NCBI GenBank assembly: GCA_023429985.1
Contig: JAEZCV010000046.1
Coordinates: 1 to 14,086 of the forward strand
Source of the DNA: Bacteroidota bacterium
GTDB taxonomy: Bacteria > Bacteroidota > Bacteroidia > Chitinophagales > Chitinophagaceae
DNA: 14,086 nt
Reading direction: 5' to 3'
Part shown: piece after piece, positions 1 through 6,759 of the stretch
How the letters are laid out: each line of letters begins with the position of its first letter
How positions within the stretch are numbered: position 1 is the first letter of the stretch
Position numbers and translations under genes: made by a program
Notes under the pieces: generated by a model
Told to the model about the DNA's origin: nothing
Seen by the model: only the letters and a program-made list of their open reading frames with translations
Databases searched by the model: none

Positions 1-2
1 TA

Positions 3-761
3 CAGTTAATTGATACTCATGCTCATATTTACCTTCCTGCGTTCGATGATGACAGGGAGGAAATTGTGCAAAATGCAGGAAAAAACGGCCTTTCAGCCAT
101 ATATATGCCTGCCATTGATGCCACAACTCACCAGGCGATGTTAGATACGGAATCGAATTTTGACCTATGTTATGCAATGATGGGTTTACACCCCTGTTCG
201 GTGAATCGCGATTATGAAAAAGAGCTTGAAATTGTGGAAGAATATTTAGCTAAGAGATCATTTATTGCCATTGGTGAAACCGGACTTGATTTTTATTGGG
301 ATAAAACTTTTACCTCAGAGCAATATGCTGCATTTACATATCAAATTCAGCTTGCCCTAAAGTTTGAGCTTCCGATTGTGATCCATTCACGTAATTCTAT
401 TGATGAGTGTATTGATGTGGTGGAGCAGTATCCGGGTTTAAGAGGTGTGTTTCATTGTTTTTCAGGAAATGAGGAACAGGCGAGAAGGATCATAAATACA
501 GGACTATTCCTGGGAATTGGAGGGGTAGTGAGTTTTAAAAATTCCGGGTTAGATAAGGTGATTGAAAAGACAGGGATGGATCAGGTGGTTCTTGAAACCG
601 ATGCGCCCTACCTGGCTCCTGTACCCTTTCGGGGGAAAAGGAATGAGCCGGCTTATACGAAAATTGTAGCGGAGAAAATTGCTGCTATTCTGGGAATTAA
701 TGTGGAAGAAGTTGGAAAATTAACCAGTTCAAATGCGCTAAAGCTGTTCAACAAAGCCTAA
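3..761 (+). CDS. tatD: TatD-family metal-dependent hydrolase/DNase (5' partial)
   Basis: This is a TatD/YcfH-type nuclease of the amidohydrolase superfamily, a cytoplasmic metal-dependent enzyme usually linked to DNA 3'-end processing and repair. The reading frame is already open at base 3, with the metal-binding DTHAH motif only four codons in, so just the first few residues lie before the window. Other family motifs follow in order: GETGLDFYWD (active-site glutamate), VIHSRNS (histidine), GVFHCFSG (histidine) and LETDAPYLAP (aspartate), the last followed by the typical RGKRNEP segment. About 252 codons are visible, which fits a family length of roughly 255-265. A GTG at 66 is in frame but cannot be the true start, because it would remove the HxH motif. 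The gene ends at TAA, 16 bases before the tRNA. The family assignment is very secure; the exact substrate is not. Confidence 0.95.
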   Translation, partial: QLIDTHAHIYLPAFDDDREEIVQNAGKNGLSAIYMPAIDATTHQAMLDTESNFDLCYAMMGLHPCSVNRDYEKELEIVEEYLAKRSFIAIGETGLDFYWDKTFTSEQYAAFTYQIQLALKFELPIVIHSRNSIDECIDVVEQYPGLRGVFHCFSGNEEQARRIINTGLFLGIGGVVSFKNSGLDKVIEKTGMDQVVLETDAPYLAPVPFRGKRNEPAYTKIVAEKIAAILGINVEEVGKLTSSNALKLFNKA

Positions 762-777
762 ATTTGCAGCCCTTTAT

Positions 778-865
778 GGAGAGTTGTCCGAGTGGTTGAA
801 GGAGCACGCCTGGAAAGTGTGTATACCTCTAAAGGGTATCGAGGGTTCGAATCCCTCACTCTCCG
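778..865 (+). tRNA. tRNA-Ser (anticodon GGA)
   Basis: The 88-nt cloverleaf has a long class II variable arm, as expected for serine. The acceptor stem GGAGAGT (778-784) pairs perfectly with ACTCTCC (858-864), and G865 is the discriminator base. The anticodon stem CACGC (805-809) pairs with GTGTG (817-821) around the loop CTGGAAA, which puts anticodon GGA at 812-814. The T arm is GAGGG TTCGAAT CCCTC (841-857). The variable arm folds as ATACC/GGGTAT. CCA is not encoded, so it must be added after transcription. The sequence closely resembles the E. coli tRNA-Ser(GGA) I remember, and would read UCC and UCU codons. Confidence 0.97.
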
Positions 866-870
866 CCTCC

Positions 871-903
871 GCCCACCGAAGCTTTAGCGTAGGTGGGCTT
901 TTT
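871..903 (+). terminator. Rho-independent terminator after tRNA-Ser
   Basis: The perfect 7-bp stem GCCCACC (871-877) and GGTGGGC (892-898) closes a 14-nt loop and is followed by TTTTT. It begins five bases after the tRNA end, so it probably ends the tRNA transcript and perhaps read-through from tatD. Confidence 0.82.
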
Positions 904-1045
904 ATATTGGAAAATATTGTTCGGACAACCTCAAAGTCATTCAAAGTGAATTCTACTATATTTTTTTAGTAACAACGATAATAGTACAGTTCTGTTTCTC
1001 TATTGTTAATTGCGGAAAATACCTGTCTGACTATACGTTAATACG

Positions 1046-1077
1046 CTTGCAGAAGATTTAGTTCAATTTTAGTTTTG
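1046..1077 (+). promoter_or_regulatory. Possible Bacteroidota promoter for the lipoprotein cluster
   Basis: TAGTTTTG at 1070-1077 matches the Bacteroidota -7 consensus TAnnTTTG exactly, and CTTG at 1046-1049 resembles the -33 TTTG with a 20-nt spacer, inside the usual 19-21 range. Transcription would start near 1083, about 30 bases before the ATG at 1113. The match is by eye only. I see nothing else in the rest of the gap between the terminator at 903 and this gene. Confidence 0.4.
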
Positions 1078-1112
1078 TAAGGATAACAGGTTTTTTTATC
1101 TAAATCATTTTT

Positions 1113-1579
1113 ATGAGAAAACAAAAACTAAATCTTTTGGTTGTAGCTGTTTCTTTCTCTTTTGTCTTATTTTCATGTTCACCAGAACATGAAAAACGAG
1201 GAGCATGAATTTAATCTAAAATGGGAAACTGCAGGACCCCTGGGACCGGTATTAAGGGTTGTAGATTGTATAGAAGGGTAACAATTGTGCAATGCAAGTA
1301 AAACCAAAAACTGGTACAACAAACCGAGTTTATTTAGATTCTTTTTACGCTGCTTATGACAGAGGTACTCCTGAACAGTTCTTTAATGGAGAATATTGGG
1401 AAGAAATATTTCCAGTTTTGCAAAACCATTCCCAGACACTCTATAATATAAGAAATGGAATTTATGGTGTTTTCGTAGATACGGAGGGCTCTATTTCAAT
1501 ATCTACGGAAATTGAACCTACGAAGGTAAATGAGGATAACATTGTTATTGCTTATAAATATGCCGGTGAAGAATTGTAG
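1113..1579 (+). pseudogene. Small secreted lipoprotein gene with two apparent frameshifts
   Basis: I do not recognise the family. The ATG at 1113 opens a clear lipoprotein signal peptide (MRKQKLNLL...VLFSCS, lipobox cysteine at residue 22), but that frame stops at TGA 1206-1208. The sequence continues in the next frame (MKNEEHEF... to TAA 1279-1281) and then in the third frame to TAG 1577-1579. Removing one A from the A5 run at 1192-1196 and one G from GGG at 1276-1278 restores a single 154-residue protein with no other stops. The mature part then has a paired-cysteine segment, DCIEGNNCAMQV, and an acidic, aromatic-rich C-terminus. As written, the longest intact piece is 1292-1579 (95 codons). 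Either this is a recent pseudogene or the two bases are sequence errors. It overlaps the next gene by 20 bases, suggesting they were cotranscribed. Confidence 0.6.
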
Positions 1580-2677
1580 AATATTAATCTTAAGGAAGCT
1601 TCTGGTAATTTCCCTTTTGTCAATTTCTTTGGGTTGTTCAAATGCATGCCAATGCGTTCAAAACATCCATTCAACCTACACTAATCCAGATGTTAAATTG
1701 GAAGAAATAGAACAACTGAACATGGCTTTTTTAAGATCTGAAATAGAAAAAAAACCCATAAATCCCTATTTTATTTTTTTCTTTTTTCGGTAGCTGAGGA
1801 TCCATTTTTTCTATACGTGTCTAAAGATCACCACCTTAGAATTCTTTCTTTAAAGGATACATCTAAATCCAGAAGCTTTCCTTTTACGAGTTTTTCATTA
1901 ACAAACAAACCTTTTGTTATTGAATATTATAATGAAGATCTGCACTTGCTTAATATTCGAGATAAGATTTACTATCGAATGAAACTTTCTTCAGCAGAAA
2001 CACTTACTCAAGATTACTTTTTAGATTTTTCATCCAGTTTTTCTAAGAGTGACTTTATAAAATTTTCAACTACTATTAAAAGCCTTTGGCTCAGTGATTC
2101 CACTTTGATATTCCCTATAGGTAGCAAACGTGGCAAAAACCAATTGGATAAACATGTTGCTATGAGATTGAATTTCGTTACTGGAAAAACTACTAGAATA
2201 TTGACATATCCAAATTGTTACCAAACCTGCGAATTGTATAATGAAAGACCATTAATTGTTCCTAATAATAATAATATCTTCTGTTTGTTCACTTATTATG
2301 ATGAAATTCAAAAAGTTCATAAGCAAGGTGCATTGGAAAATTCAATTGAAATACCAGGAAGTAGCGGGATTCTCCCCTATGAGCGTTCTAAAGAAATGAA
2401 CCATGCATATACACGGGAACACGAAGCAAGATCAGAGAAAAACATTAATTTGATACATTTAAAAAGCAATTTTTATATAATTATTCAAAAATTGCCTCAG
2501 GAAGATGTTTTAAAACCAATCAAGTATAAGTATATCATTTTTTCAAATGAAGACAACCCCATATCATCGGGCATTTTTAATGAACAAATAGTAGGGGAAC
2601 TGGCTATACCTTATAAAGAAGGTTTACTTGTCCCGAATCCTGATTTAAATAAAGCCATTTATTATGAAATCAAGTAG
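1560..2677 (+). pseudogene. Lipoprotein gene with one frameshift, possibly DUF4221-like
   Basis: The ATG at 1560 begins a good lipoprotein signal (LLVISLLSISLGC, cysteine at residue 26). That frame ends at TAG 1791-1793, just after a low-complexity stretch of A8, T4, T7 and T6 runs (1747-1787). The -1 frame continues without a stop through VAEDPFFLYVSKDHHL to TAG 2675-2677. One added base in the homopolymer region would give a protein of about 372 residues. Its length, lipoprotein signal, and repeated beta-strand and aromatic pattern suggest a beta-propeller lipoprotein of the DUF4221 or BF3164 type known from Bacteroidota, but I cannot confirm this by eye. As written, the downstream piece has a GTG at 1817 (286 codons), yet open sequence continues upstream of it, so GTG is unlikely to be a native start. 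The end overlaps the next ATG by 14 bases. Confidence 0.6.
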
Positions 2678-3086
2678 TGAATGTTCAATTTTCATTTTTA
2701 CTTTGCTTATTAGCTTTTTGAGTTTTGGATGTGTTTCCACTCCAAGCGCACATTTAGTAGATCAAAAACTTATTGAACAATATTTGCCGGGAACAGAACA
2801 AATTGTGATCTTCACATGCCATCGATGCCAGTGTTTTCTTGACGAGCTTCCTAAAATTGAAAATTCGAAATCACTATTTAAGAATGTGAAATTTATAACA
2901 GATACTAAATGCACAAATTCTCAATTTCAATTTGACCATTTAGACCGGAGGCAAATAGATAGTATAAGTACAAAATTTTATAACGTTGTGCTCCTTAAAA
3001 GAGAAGGGAGTTTCTATCGATTCAGAATTGTCGAAACCGAAGAAAGCCCAAGGCTGTTAGGAATAATGAAAAATTTCTTTCTATGA
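2664..3086 (+). CDS. Cysteine-rich lipoprotein, possibly thioredoxin-like
   Basis: This 140-residue protein starts with a lipoprotein signal peptide whose lipobox LSFGC places the lipidated cysteine at residue 23, so it should sit in the envelope, facing the periplasm or outer membrane. The mature part has a strand-like segment EQIVIFT running straight into CHRCQC (Cys52, 55 and 57), and another cysteine at 83. A CxxC directly after a hydrophobic beta strand is the thioredoxin-fold arrangement, so a redox or metal-binding role is possible; no family could be named with confidence. The start overlaps the end of the preceding gene by 14 bases, pointing to translational coupling. Unlike its two upstream neighbours it is intact. 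The 121-base gap after it, before the convergent receiver gene, shows no convincing terminator on either strand. Confidence 0.75.
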   Translation: MKSSSECSIFIFTLLISFLSFGCVSTPSAHLVDQKLIEQYLPGTEQIVIFTCHRCQCFLDELPKIENSKSLFKNVKFITDTKCTNSQFQFDHLDRRQIDSISTKFYNVVLLKREGSFYRFRIVETEESPRLLGIMKNFFL

Positions 3087-3207
3087 AAATCTTTATTAAG
3101 TTTTTAATATAGATATCTATCACTAATTATTTGAAAAAAAGGATGATTTTAGTTTTAATTAGGTAATGAGCATTTACAAATTAGTTCACCAGATTAAACT
3201 TATCCTA

Positions 3208-3612
3208 TCACCCCACATACTTCATCAACCTCTCCGCCACAGTTTCCAATTCTTCCGTGGTTTCTGGTTTGGTGATCATTTCTACATCAAACTTCTGGCA
3301 AAAAGCTTCATCGTGGGGCGAACTTGATGTGGTAAATACCACTACAGGAATGGCATCGGTTTCCGGCTCACTTTTAATAATGGCAAGTGTTTCCCTTCCA
3401 TTTAATATGGGCATATTCAAATCAAGTAAAATCAATACAGGAGGATTTTGAAGACTTTTGCTGGATCTTAAAAATAGCAAGGCTTCCCTACCGTTGGCTG
3501 TTTCAACAATTTCATGCTGAATGCCTTTTTCTTCAAGTGTGGCTTTCAAAAGTTCCCGGTCTTCAGGATCATCATCTGCAAATAAAATAACCGGGCGCCT
3601 GCTGTAAATCAT
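3208..3612 (-). CDS. Single-domain response regulator (REC only), second copy
   Basis: This is a 134-residue CheY/Rcp1-like receiver with no output domain. The acidic pocket is Asp13-Asp15 (FADDDPEDRE), the phosphoacceptor is Asp64 in LILLDLNMP, the switch threonine is in VVFTTSS (about 94-95), and the conserved lysine is Lys115 in ITKPE. I chose the ATG at 3610-3612 because GGAGAG lies eight bases upstream and the protein then begins just before beta strand 1. An earlier ATG at 3660 would add 16 poorly conserved residues and overlap the upstream gene. It is the last gene of the hydrolase-kinase operon, 40 bases after the first receiver gene. It probably accepts phosphate from the upstream kinase or relays to a partner encoded elsewhere. 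Confidence 0.92.
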   Translation of the reverse strand: MIYSRRPVILFADDDPEDRELLKATLEEKGIQHEIVETANGREALLFLRSSKSLQNPPVLILLDLNMPILNGRETLAIIKSEPETDAIPVVVFTTSSSPHDEAFCQKFDVEMITKPETTEELETVAERLMKYVG

Positions 3613-3652
3613 TGTTTTTTCTCTCCACCATATCATCAAAAAAACCAGGCCA

Positions 3653-4105
3653 TCAGGCAAACTGGAAGAGCTTGTAATTGCTGTCGTTGCGATATTGCTC
3701 TTTTACACTGTGCGGTTTTGACCAATCGATGTTTATGAGCTTGCTTAGCCCCGCTATGAGGTTATTAAAAGATTCTGGTTTATTAAAGTAAAGATTTGCA
3801 CCCTCCTCATAAGCTTTTTCAATATTAGCAGGAGAAATAGAATTGGTATACATAATTACAGGAAGATCGGTGTATCCATTTTCGCGTATGGAACGGAGCC
3901 AGCTGAAACCATTATGGTATGGCATATTAATGTCGAGCAAAACCAGGTCGATCTTCATGTCACGGTAAAGAAATGCATCTTCACAACGGTCAATGAAATA
4001 TACTTTGATGTTTGGATCGATTTCCTGGATAGCTTCATTTACAAGCTCAAAATCATCCCTGTCATCATCAATAATAATTATATTCAATTCCCTTTTTGTT
4101 TGCAT
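3653..4105 (-). CDS. Single-domain response regulator (REC only), first copy
   Basis: This 150-residue receiver protein resembles the Rcp1-type regulators paired with phytochrome-like kinases. The acidic pocket is in IIIIDDDRDDF (Asp13-15), the phosphoacceptor is Asp58 in LVLLDINMP, the switch threonine is in VIMYTNS (Thr87), and the lysine is Lys109 in YFNKPES. A basic, aromatic tail of about 25 residues follows the receiver fold and has no recognisable output domain. I chose the ATG at 4103-4105; the longer frame begins with TTG at 4144 and adds only 13 unconserved residues. It lies 69 bases downstream of the histidine kinase on the same strand, so it is the natural phosphotransfer partner. 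It is clearly diverged from the neighbouring receiver, so the two are not a recent duplication. Confidence 0.92.
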   Translation of the reverse strand: MQTKRELNIIIIDDDRDDFELVNEAIQEIDPNIKVYFIDRCEDAFLYRDMKIDLVLLDINMPYHNGFSWLRSIRENGYTDLPVIMYTNSISPANIEKAYEEGANLYFNKPESFNNLIAGLSKLINIDWSKPHSVKEQYRNDSNYKLFQFA

Positions 4106-4174
4106 AATGGTGGTTGGGTTCAGCAAATTTAACTGTTTCGACAAAAAAGGAAACCTGCCAGTGTTTAAGTTTTG

Positions 4175-5341
4175 TCATTGTTTTACAGGAAGCCATATGA
4201 TTATATTGGTAAACTGACCCATAACAGTTTCAGCTTCAATAGATCCATTATGGTTATCTGCGATCTTTTTACATAATGCCAGTCCCAAACCCTGTCCTTC
4301 TTCATAATGCAGTTTCCTGAACAAGTCGAAAACATGTTCGCGAAAATCCGGATCAAATCCCTTTCCATCATCTCTCACTTCAATTTTTACATGATCTACA
4401 TATTTATATTTCCCTTTTACCGATCTATACGTATTCTGTTTTAAAACCACGCAGTTGATCTGCACCTTTGCCTTCTCATTTTTCCTGAATTTTATGGCAT
4501 TCGACAGCAAATGGTAAAATAAAAGAACCAGCTGATCTTCATCAGCCTCAATGGGAATCATGCAATCAATTTCCAGTTCCAAAAGATCTGTATCCAGTTC
4601 ATCCTTCATTTGCAGGAGTGCCCTGTTAATGATCTTATCAAGATGAACAATTGAAAACCTGTTCGATTTTTCATTCAGCCATACATATTGCTGTAAACCG
4701 GAAACAGTTGTGCGCATTTGTTCTGCCGACTTCACCAGCTTTTGCATGCCTGGCGAATCATTTGCTGACTGCAGTTTTCCTGAATACAAAATTATTTTTC
4801 TTAAAGGTTCCTTTAAATTATGCGTAACCACATGATTGAATTGCTGCAATTCATGATTTTGTTTACGCACTTTCTGCATTTGCTTTTCCAGTTCGCCTGC
4901 GTGTTTTTCAGAATCTTCTTTTGCCTGGATGAGGTTTGTATTTTCACGCAATGCCTTAAGTGCAGTATTACGTGCTGCCACCAATTCATCTTCAAATTTT
5001 TTTCGGTTGGGAACCGTAATGCAAATGCATAAGGTTAACCATTCACCTTCCCATTCCACTCTTTTTGCATTGAGTAATACTGCAATGTGATTTGAATCGG
5101 CAGCTAAAAGCGAAATAAAAATTTCTTCTGCATGGCCATGCATTTTTACCAGTGGAAAAAAATGCGTTTGGTAAAATATCCTGGTAGCCAGTGTAAATAT
5201 CTTCTCGACATTTTTACCTTCCAGTTCATTTTTTTTATAACCCAGTAAATCGCAAAGCGCGTCATTTACCTGGAAGATATCTCCATTATCACCGAAAGCA
5301 AAATACCCGCAGGGTGCCTTATTAAAAAGTTCGGCTATCAT
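4175..5341 (-). CDS. PAS-domain sensor histidine kinase with an RsbP-like PAS domain
   Basis: This 388-residue protein has no transmembrane segment and should be cytoplasmic. An N-terminal PAS domain (about 1-112, starting FNKAPCGYF) is followed by a coiled coil (about 113-168), a HisKA dimerisation segment with the phospho-acceptor histidine in VVTHNLKEPLRK (His174), and an HATPase_c domain with the N box HLLSNAIKF (Asn281), the G1 box DDGKGFD (324-330) and the G2 box GQGLGLAL (349-356). The kinase core is of the phytochrome-like type. The PAS domain, especially FFPLVKMHGHAEEIFISL, strongly resembles the N-terminus of B. subtilis RsbP as I remember it. The start is the ATG at 5339-5341, which overlaps the hydrolase stop as ATGA; a longer frame from 5404 would overlap the hydrolase by 67 bases. 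The context implies that the PAS domain is the target of the hydrolase. Confidence 0.93.
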   Translation of the reverse strand: MIAELFNKAPCGYFAFGDNGDIFQVNDALCDLLGYKKNELEGKNVEKIFTLATRIFYQTHFFPLVKMHGHAEEIFISLLAADSNHIAVLLNAKRVEWEGEWLTLCICITVPNRKKFEDELVAARNTALKALRENTNLIQAKEDSEKHAGELEKQMQKVRKQNHELQQFNHVVTHNLKEPLRKIILYSGKLQSANDSPGMQKLVKSAEQMRTTVSGLQQYVWLNEKSNRFSIVHLDKIINRALLQMKDELDTDLLELEIDCMIPIEADEDQLVLLFYHLLSNAIKFRKNEKAKVQINCVVLKQNTYRSVKGKYKYVDHVKIEVRDDGKGFDPDFREHVFDLFRKLHYEEGQGLGLALCKKIADNHNGSIEAETVMGQFTNIIIWLPVKQ

Positions 5342-6141
5342 GCTGCCTGAAGGTATTCCTTCATCAATTGAACAGTTTCTTCCGGTTCGCTCATATGCGG
5401 ACAATGCCCTTTTGCTTTCATGATCTTTAATGTGCTTTGAGGAAGATTTTCATGAACATAATTTCCAACTTCAAGCGGGGCAATAATATCTTCTGAACAT
5501 TGTAATATAAGTGAAGGTATTTTCAACTTATTAAGGTCTTCGCGGTTGTCGGAAAAGAATGTTGCTTTTGCAAATTCATGTGCGATCACAGGATCTGTAC
5601 TGCAAAAACTTTCGGTAAGCTCATTACCCAGTTCAGGTCTTTCTGCATTAGCCATGATCTGTGGAGCAAGGAAGTTTGCCCAGCCAATATAATTTTTTTC
5701 CATGGTTTCAAGCAAACCTTCAATATCCTTATGTTCAAATCCACCTTTATAACCTTCTTTGTTTATATAACATGGCGAAGGTCCTACCATTATAATTTTG
5801 CTAAAGTAGCGCGGTCTTTCAATGGCGGCCAGCAATCCAATCATGCTGCTTACCGAATGACCCACGAAAATTACATTTTCCAACTCAAGTGCCTTGCAAA
5901 TATCTAATACGTCCTGGGCATATCCGTTTAAACTGTTGTATCGTTCGGCCGAATAGCTGTTGATATCCGATTTGCCTGCACCTACATAATCGAATAGTAC
6001 AATGCGGTAATCGTTTTCAAATGCAGGTGTAATGTAGCGCCACATATTCTGGTCGCAGCCAAAGCCATGTGCGAATAACATTGTGGTTGTTCCACTACCG
6101 AATATTCTTACATTGTTTCGCTTAATAATAGTTTCGTCCAT
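5338..6141 (-). CDS. rsbQ: RsbQ-like alpha/beta hydrolase, signalling type
   Basis: This 267-residue cytoplasmic alpha/beta hydrolase matches B. subtilis RsbQ nearly end to end as I remember it, including IFGSGTTTMLFAHGFGCDQ, VGHSVSS, MVGPSPCY, EKNYIGWA, FCSTDPVIA and KGHCPHMSEP. The catalytic triad is visible: nucleophile Ser96 in GHSVS, Asp218 in CSEDII and His246 in GHCPHM. RsbQ belongs to the same group as the plant karrikin and strigolactone receptors KAI2 and D14. In Bacillus it activates the RsbP phosphatase through its PAS domain under energy stress, probably by acting on a small hydrophobic compound. Here its stop codon overlaps the start of a PAS-histidine kinase, so it most likely supplies or removes the ligand for that PAS domain. 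It is first in a four-gene operon. The family is secure, the ligand unknown. Confidence 0.95.
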   Translation of the reverse strand: MDETIIKRNNVRIFGSGTTTMLFAHGFGCDQNMWRYITPAFENDYRIVLFDYVGAGKSDINSYSAERYNSLNGYAQDVLDICKALELENVIFVGHSVSSMIGLLAAIERPRYFSKIIMVGPSPCYINKEGYKGGFEHKDIEGLLETMEKNYIGWANFLAPQIMANAERPELGNELTESFCSTDPVIAHEFAKATFFSDNREDLNKLKIPSLILQCSEDIIAPLEVGNYVHENLPQSTLKIMKAKGHCPHMSEPEETVQLMKEYLQAA

Positions 6142-6162
6142 GAATTGATAGGTTAAGGCAGA

Positions 6163-6196
6163 TAAAGATAATGAAGAGCCTTATTCAAAATTCAAA
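6163..6196 (-). promoter_or_regulatory. Possible promoter for the rsbQ-kinase operon
   Basis: On the minus strand, TTTG (6196-6193) is followed after 22 bases by TATCTTTA (6170-6163), one mismatch from the Bacteroidota TAnnTTTG box. It lies between the upstream terminator and the hydrolase ATG, the only place for an operon-specific promoter. The spacer is slightly long, so this is tentative. Confidence 0.3.
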
Positions 6197-6208
6197 GTAA
6201 TAAACTTC

Positions 6209-6233
6209 AAAAAAAACCCGCATTTGCGGGTTT
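6209..6233 (-). terminator. Strong rho-independent terminator of the dehydrogenase operon
   Basis: Read on the minus strand, AAACCCGC (6233-6226) and GCGGGTTT (6221-6214) form an 8-bp stem with a four-base loop, followed by five further T residues; the full T run is eight. It ends transcription of the dehydrogenase and small membrane protein genes and isolates the signalling operon downstream. Confidence 0.88.
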
Positions 6234-6248
6234 AAATGAGCCAAATAT

Positions 6249-6749
6249 TTAAAACAACTTCTTCAATTTCTTTTTATTCATTAATAGGGCAACAATTGCT
6301 GTTGTTACAACCGCTGTTATTACCATTTTCTGTATGAATGGACCACGGTTATATTTCCATTCTGCCTTCCATCCTTTTTCGGCAAAAATATTCGGTACAT
6401 GTCCGTGAATAAGATCATCCACAATTCCTTCCACCACATTCACCCTGTCGGCAACAACCAGTGGCAGCCAGTGCCCATAGTGGCTTTCGCTGTATTTAAA
6501 TGCAAATCGCCTGATCATTCCACTTAATCCAGAGGGAGGTACAGAAGTTCCAAACACAGCTGTCAATGCAGGCCTTTCAATTGACATGAGAATTTCTTCA
6601 TTCTTCGGTTGCAGCGGAGGCCTTTCCCAGTTCAGTCGTTGATGATCGTCGCCTGTATAATGTTTCATGGGATAGGTGGGCTCATTTTCAGGATCCGCAT
6701 CCATTCCCCAGCCGGGAATATTCTTATAATCTGAGTGTATGTTTTCCAT
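6249..6749 (-). CDS. Hypothetical protein with C-terminal membrane anchor
   Basis: I do not recognise this 166-residue protein. The N-terminal 50 residues are polar and rich in Pro, Asp, His and Trp (GWGMDADPENEPTYP, YTGDDHQRLNWERPPLQP) and look extended. A middle part (about 55-125) includes hydrophobic stretches such as HWLPLVVADRVNVVEGIV. The C-terminus has one transmembrane segment (about 142-157, MVITAVVTTAIVALLM) followed by the basic tail NKKKLKKLF, so the bulk could be tail-anchored at the inner membrane. There is no signal peptide. The start lies 10 bases after the dehydrogenase stop and a strong terminator follows, so the two genes form one transcript. A role as a membrane tether or accessory of the dehydrogenase is possible but only inferred from the context. 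Confidence 0.8.
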   Translation of the reverse strand: MENIHSDYKNIPGWGMDADPENEPTYPMKHYTGDDHQRLNWERPPLQPKNEEILMSIERPALTAVFGTSVPPSGLSGMIRRFAFKYSESHYGHWLPLVVADRVNVVEGIVDDLIHGHVPNIFAEKGWKAEWKYNRGPFIQKMVITAVVTTAIVALLMNKKKLKKLF

Positions 6750-6759
6750 AATAATTTTT

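Noticed and set aside
784..969. 61-codon open frame on the + strand
   Set aside because: It runs through the tRNA-Ser and its terminator; the RNA gene explains the sequence.
3087..3207. Inverted CTAATT/AATTAG between convergent genes as a bidirectional terminator
   Set aside because: The arms are only six AT-rich bases with a loop of about 28 bases, and there is no properly placed T run after the stem.
4106..4144. Upstream TTG start for the first receiver protein
   Set aside because: A rare start codon that adds 13 unconserved residues; the ATG at 4105 begins right before the first receiver strand.
5342..5404. Longer N-terminus for the histidine kinase (21 extra residues from 5404)
   Set aside because: The extension overlaps the conserved end of the hydrolase gene, whereas the ATG at 5341 gives the typical ATGA coupling and starts just before the PAS domain.
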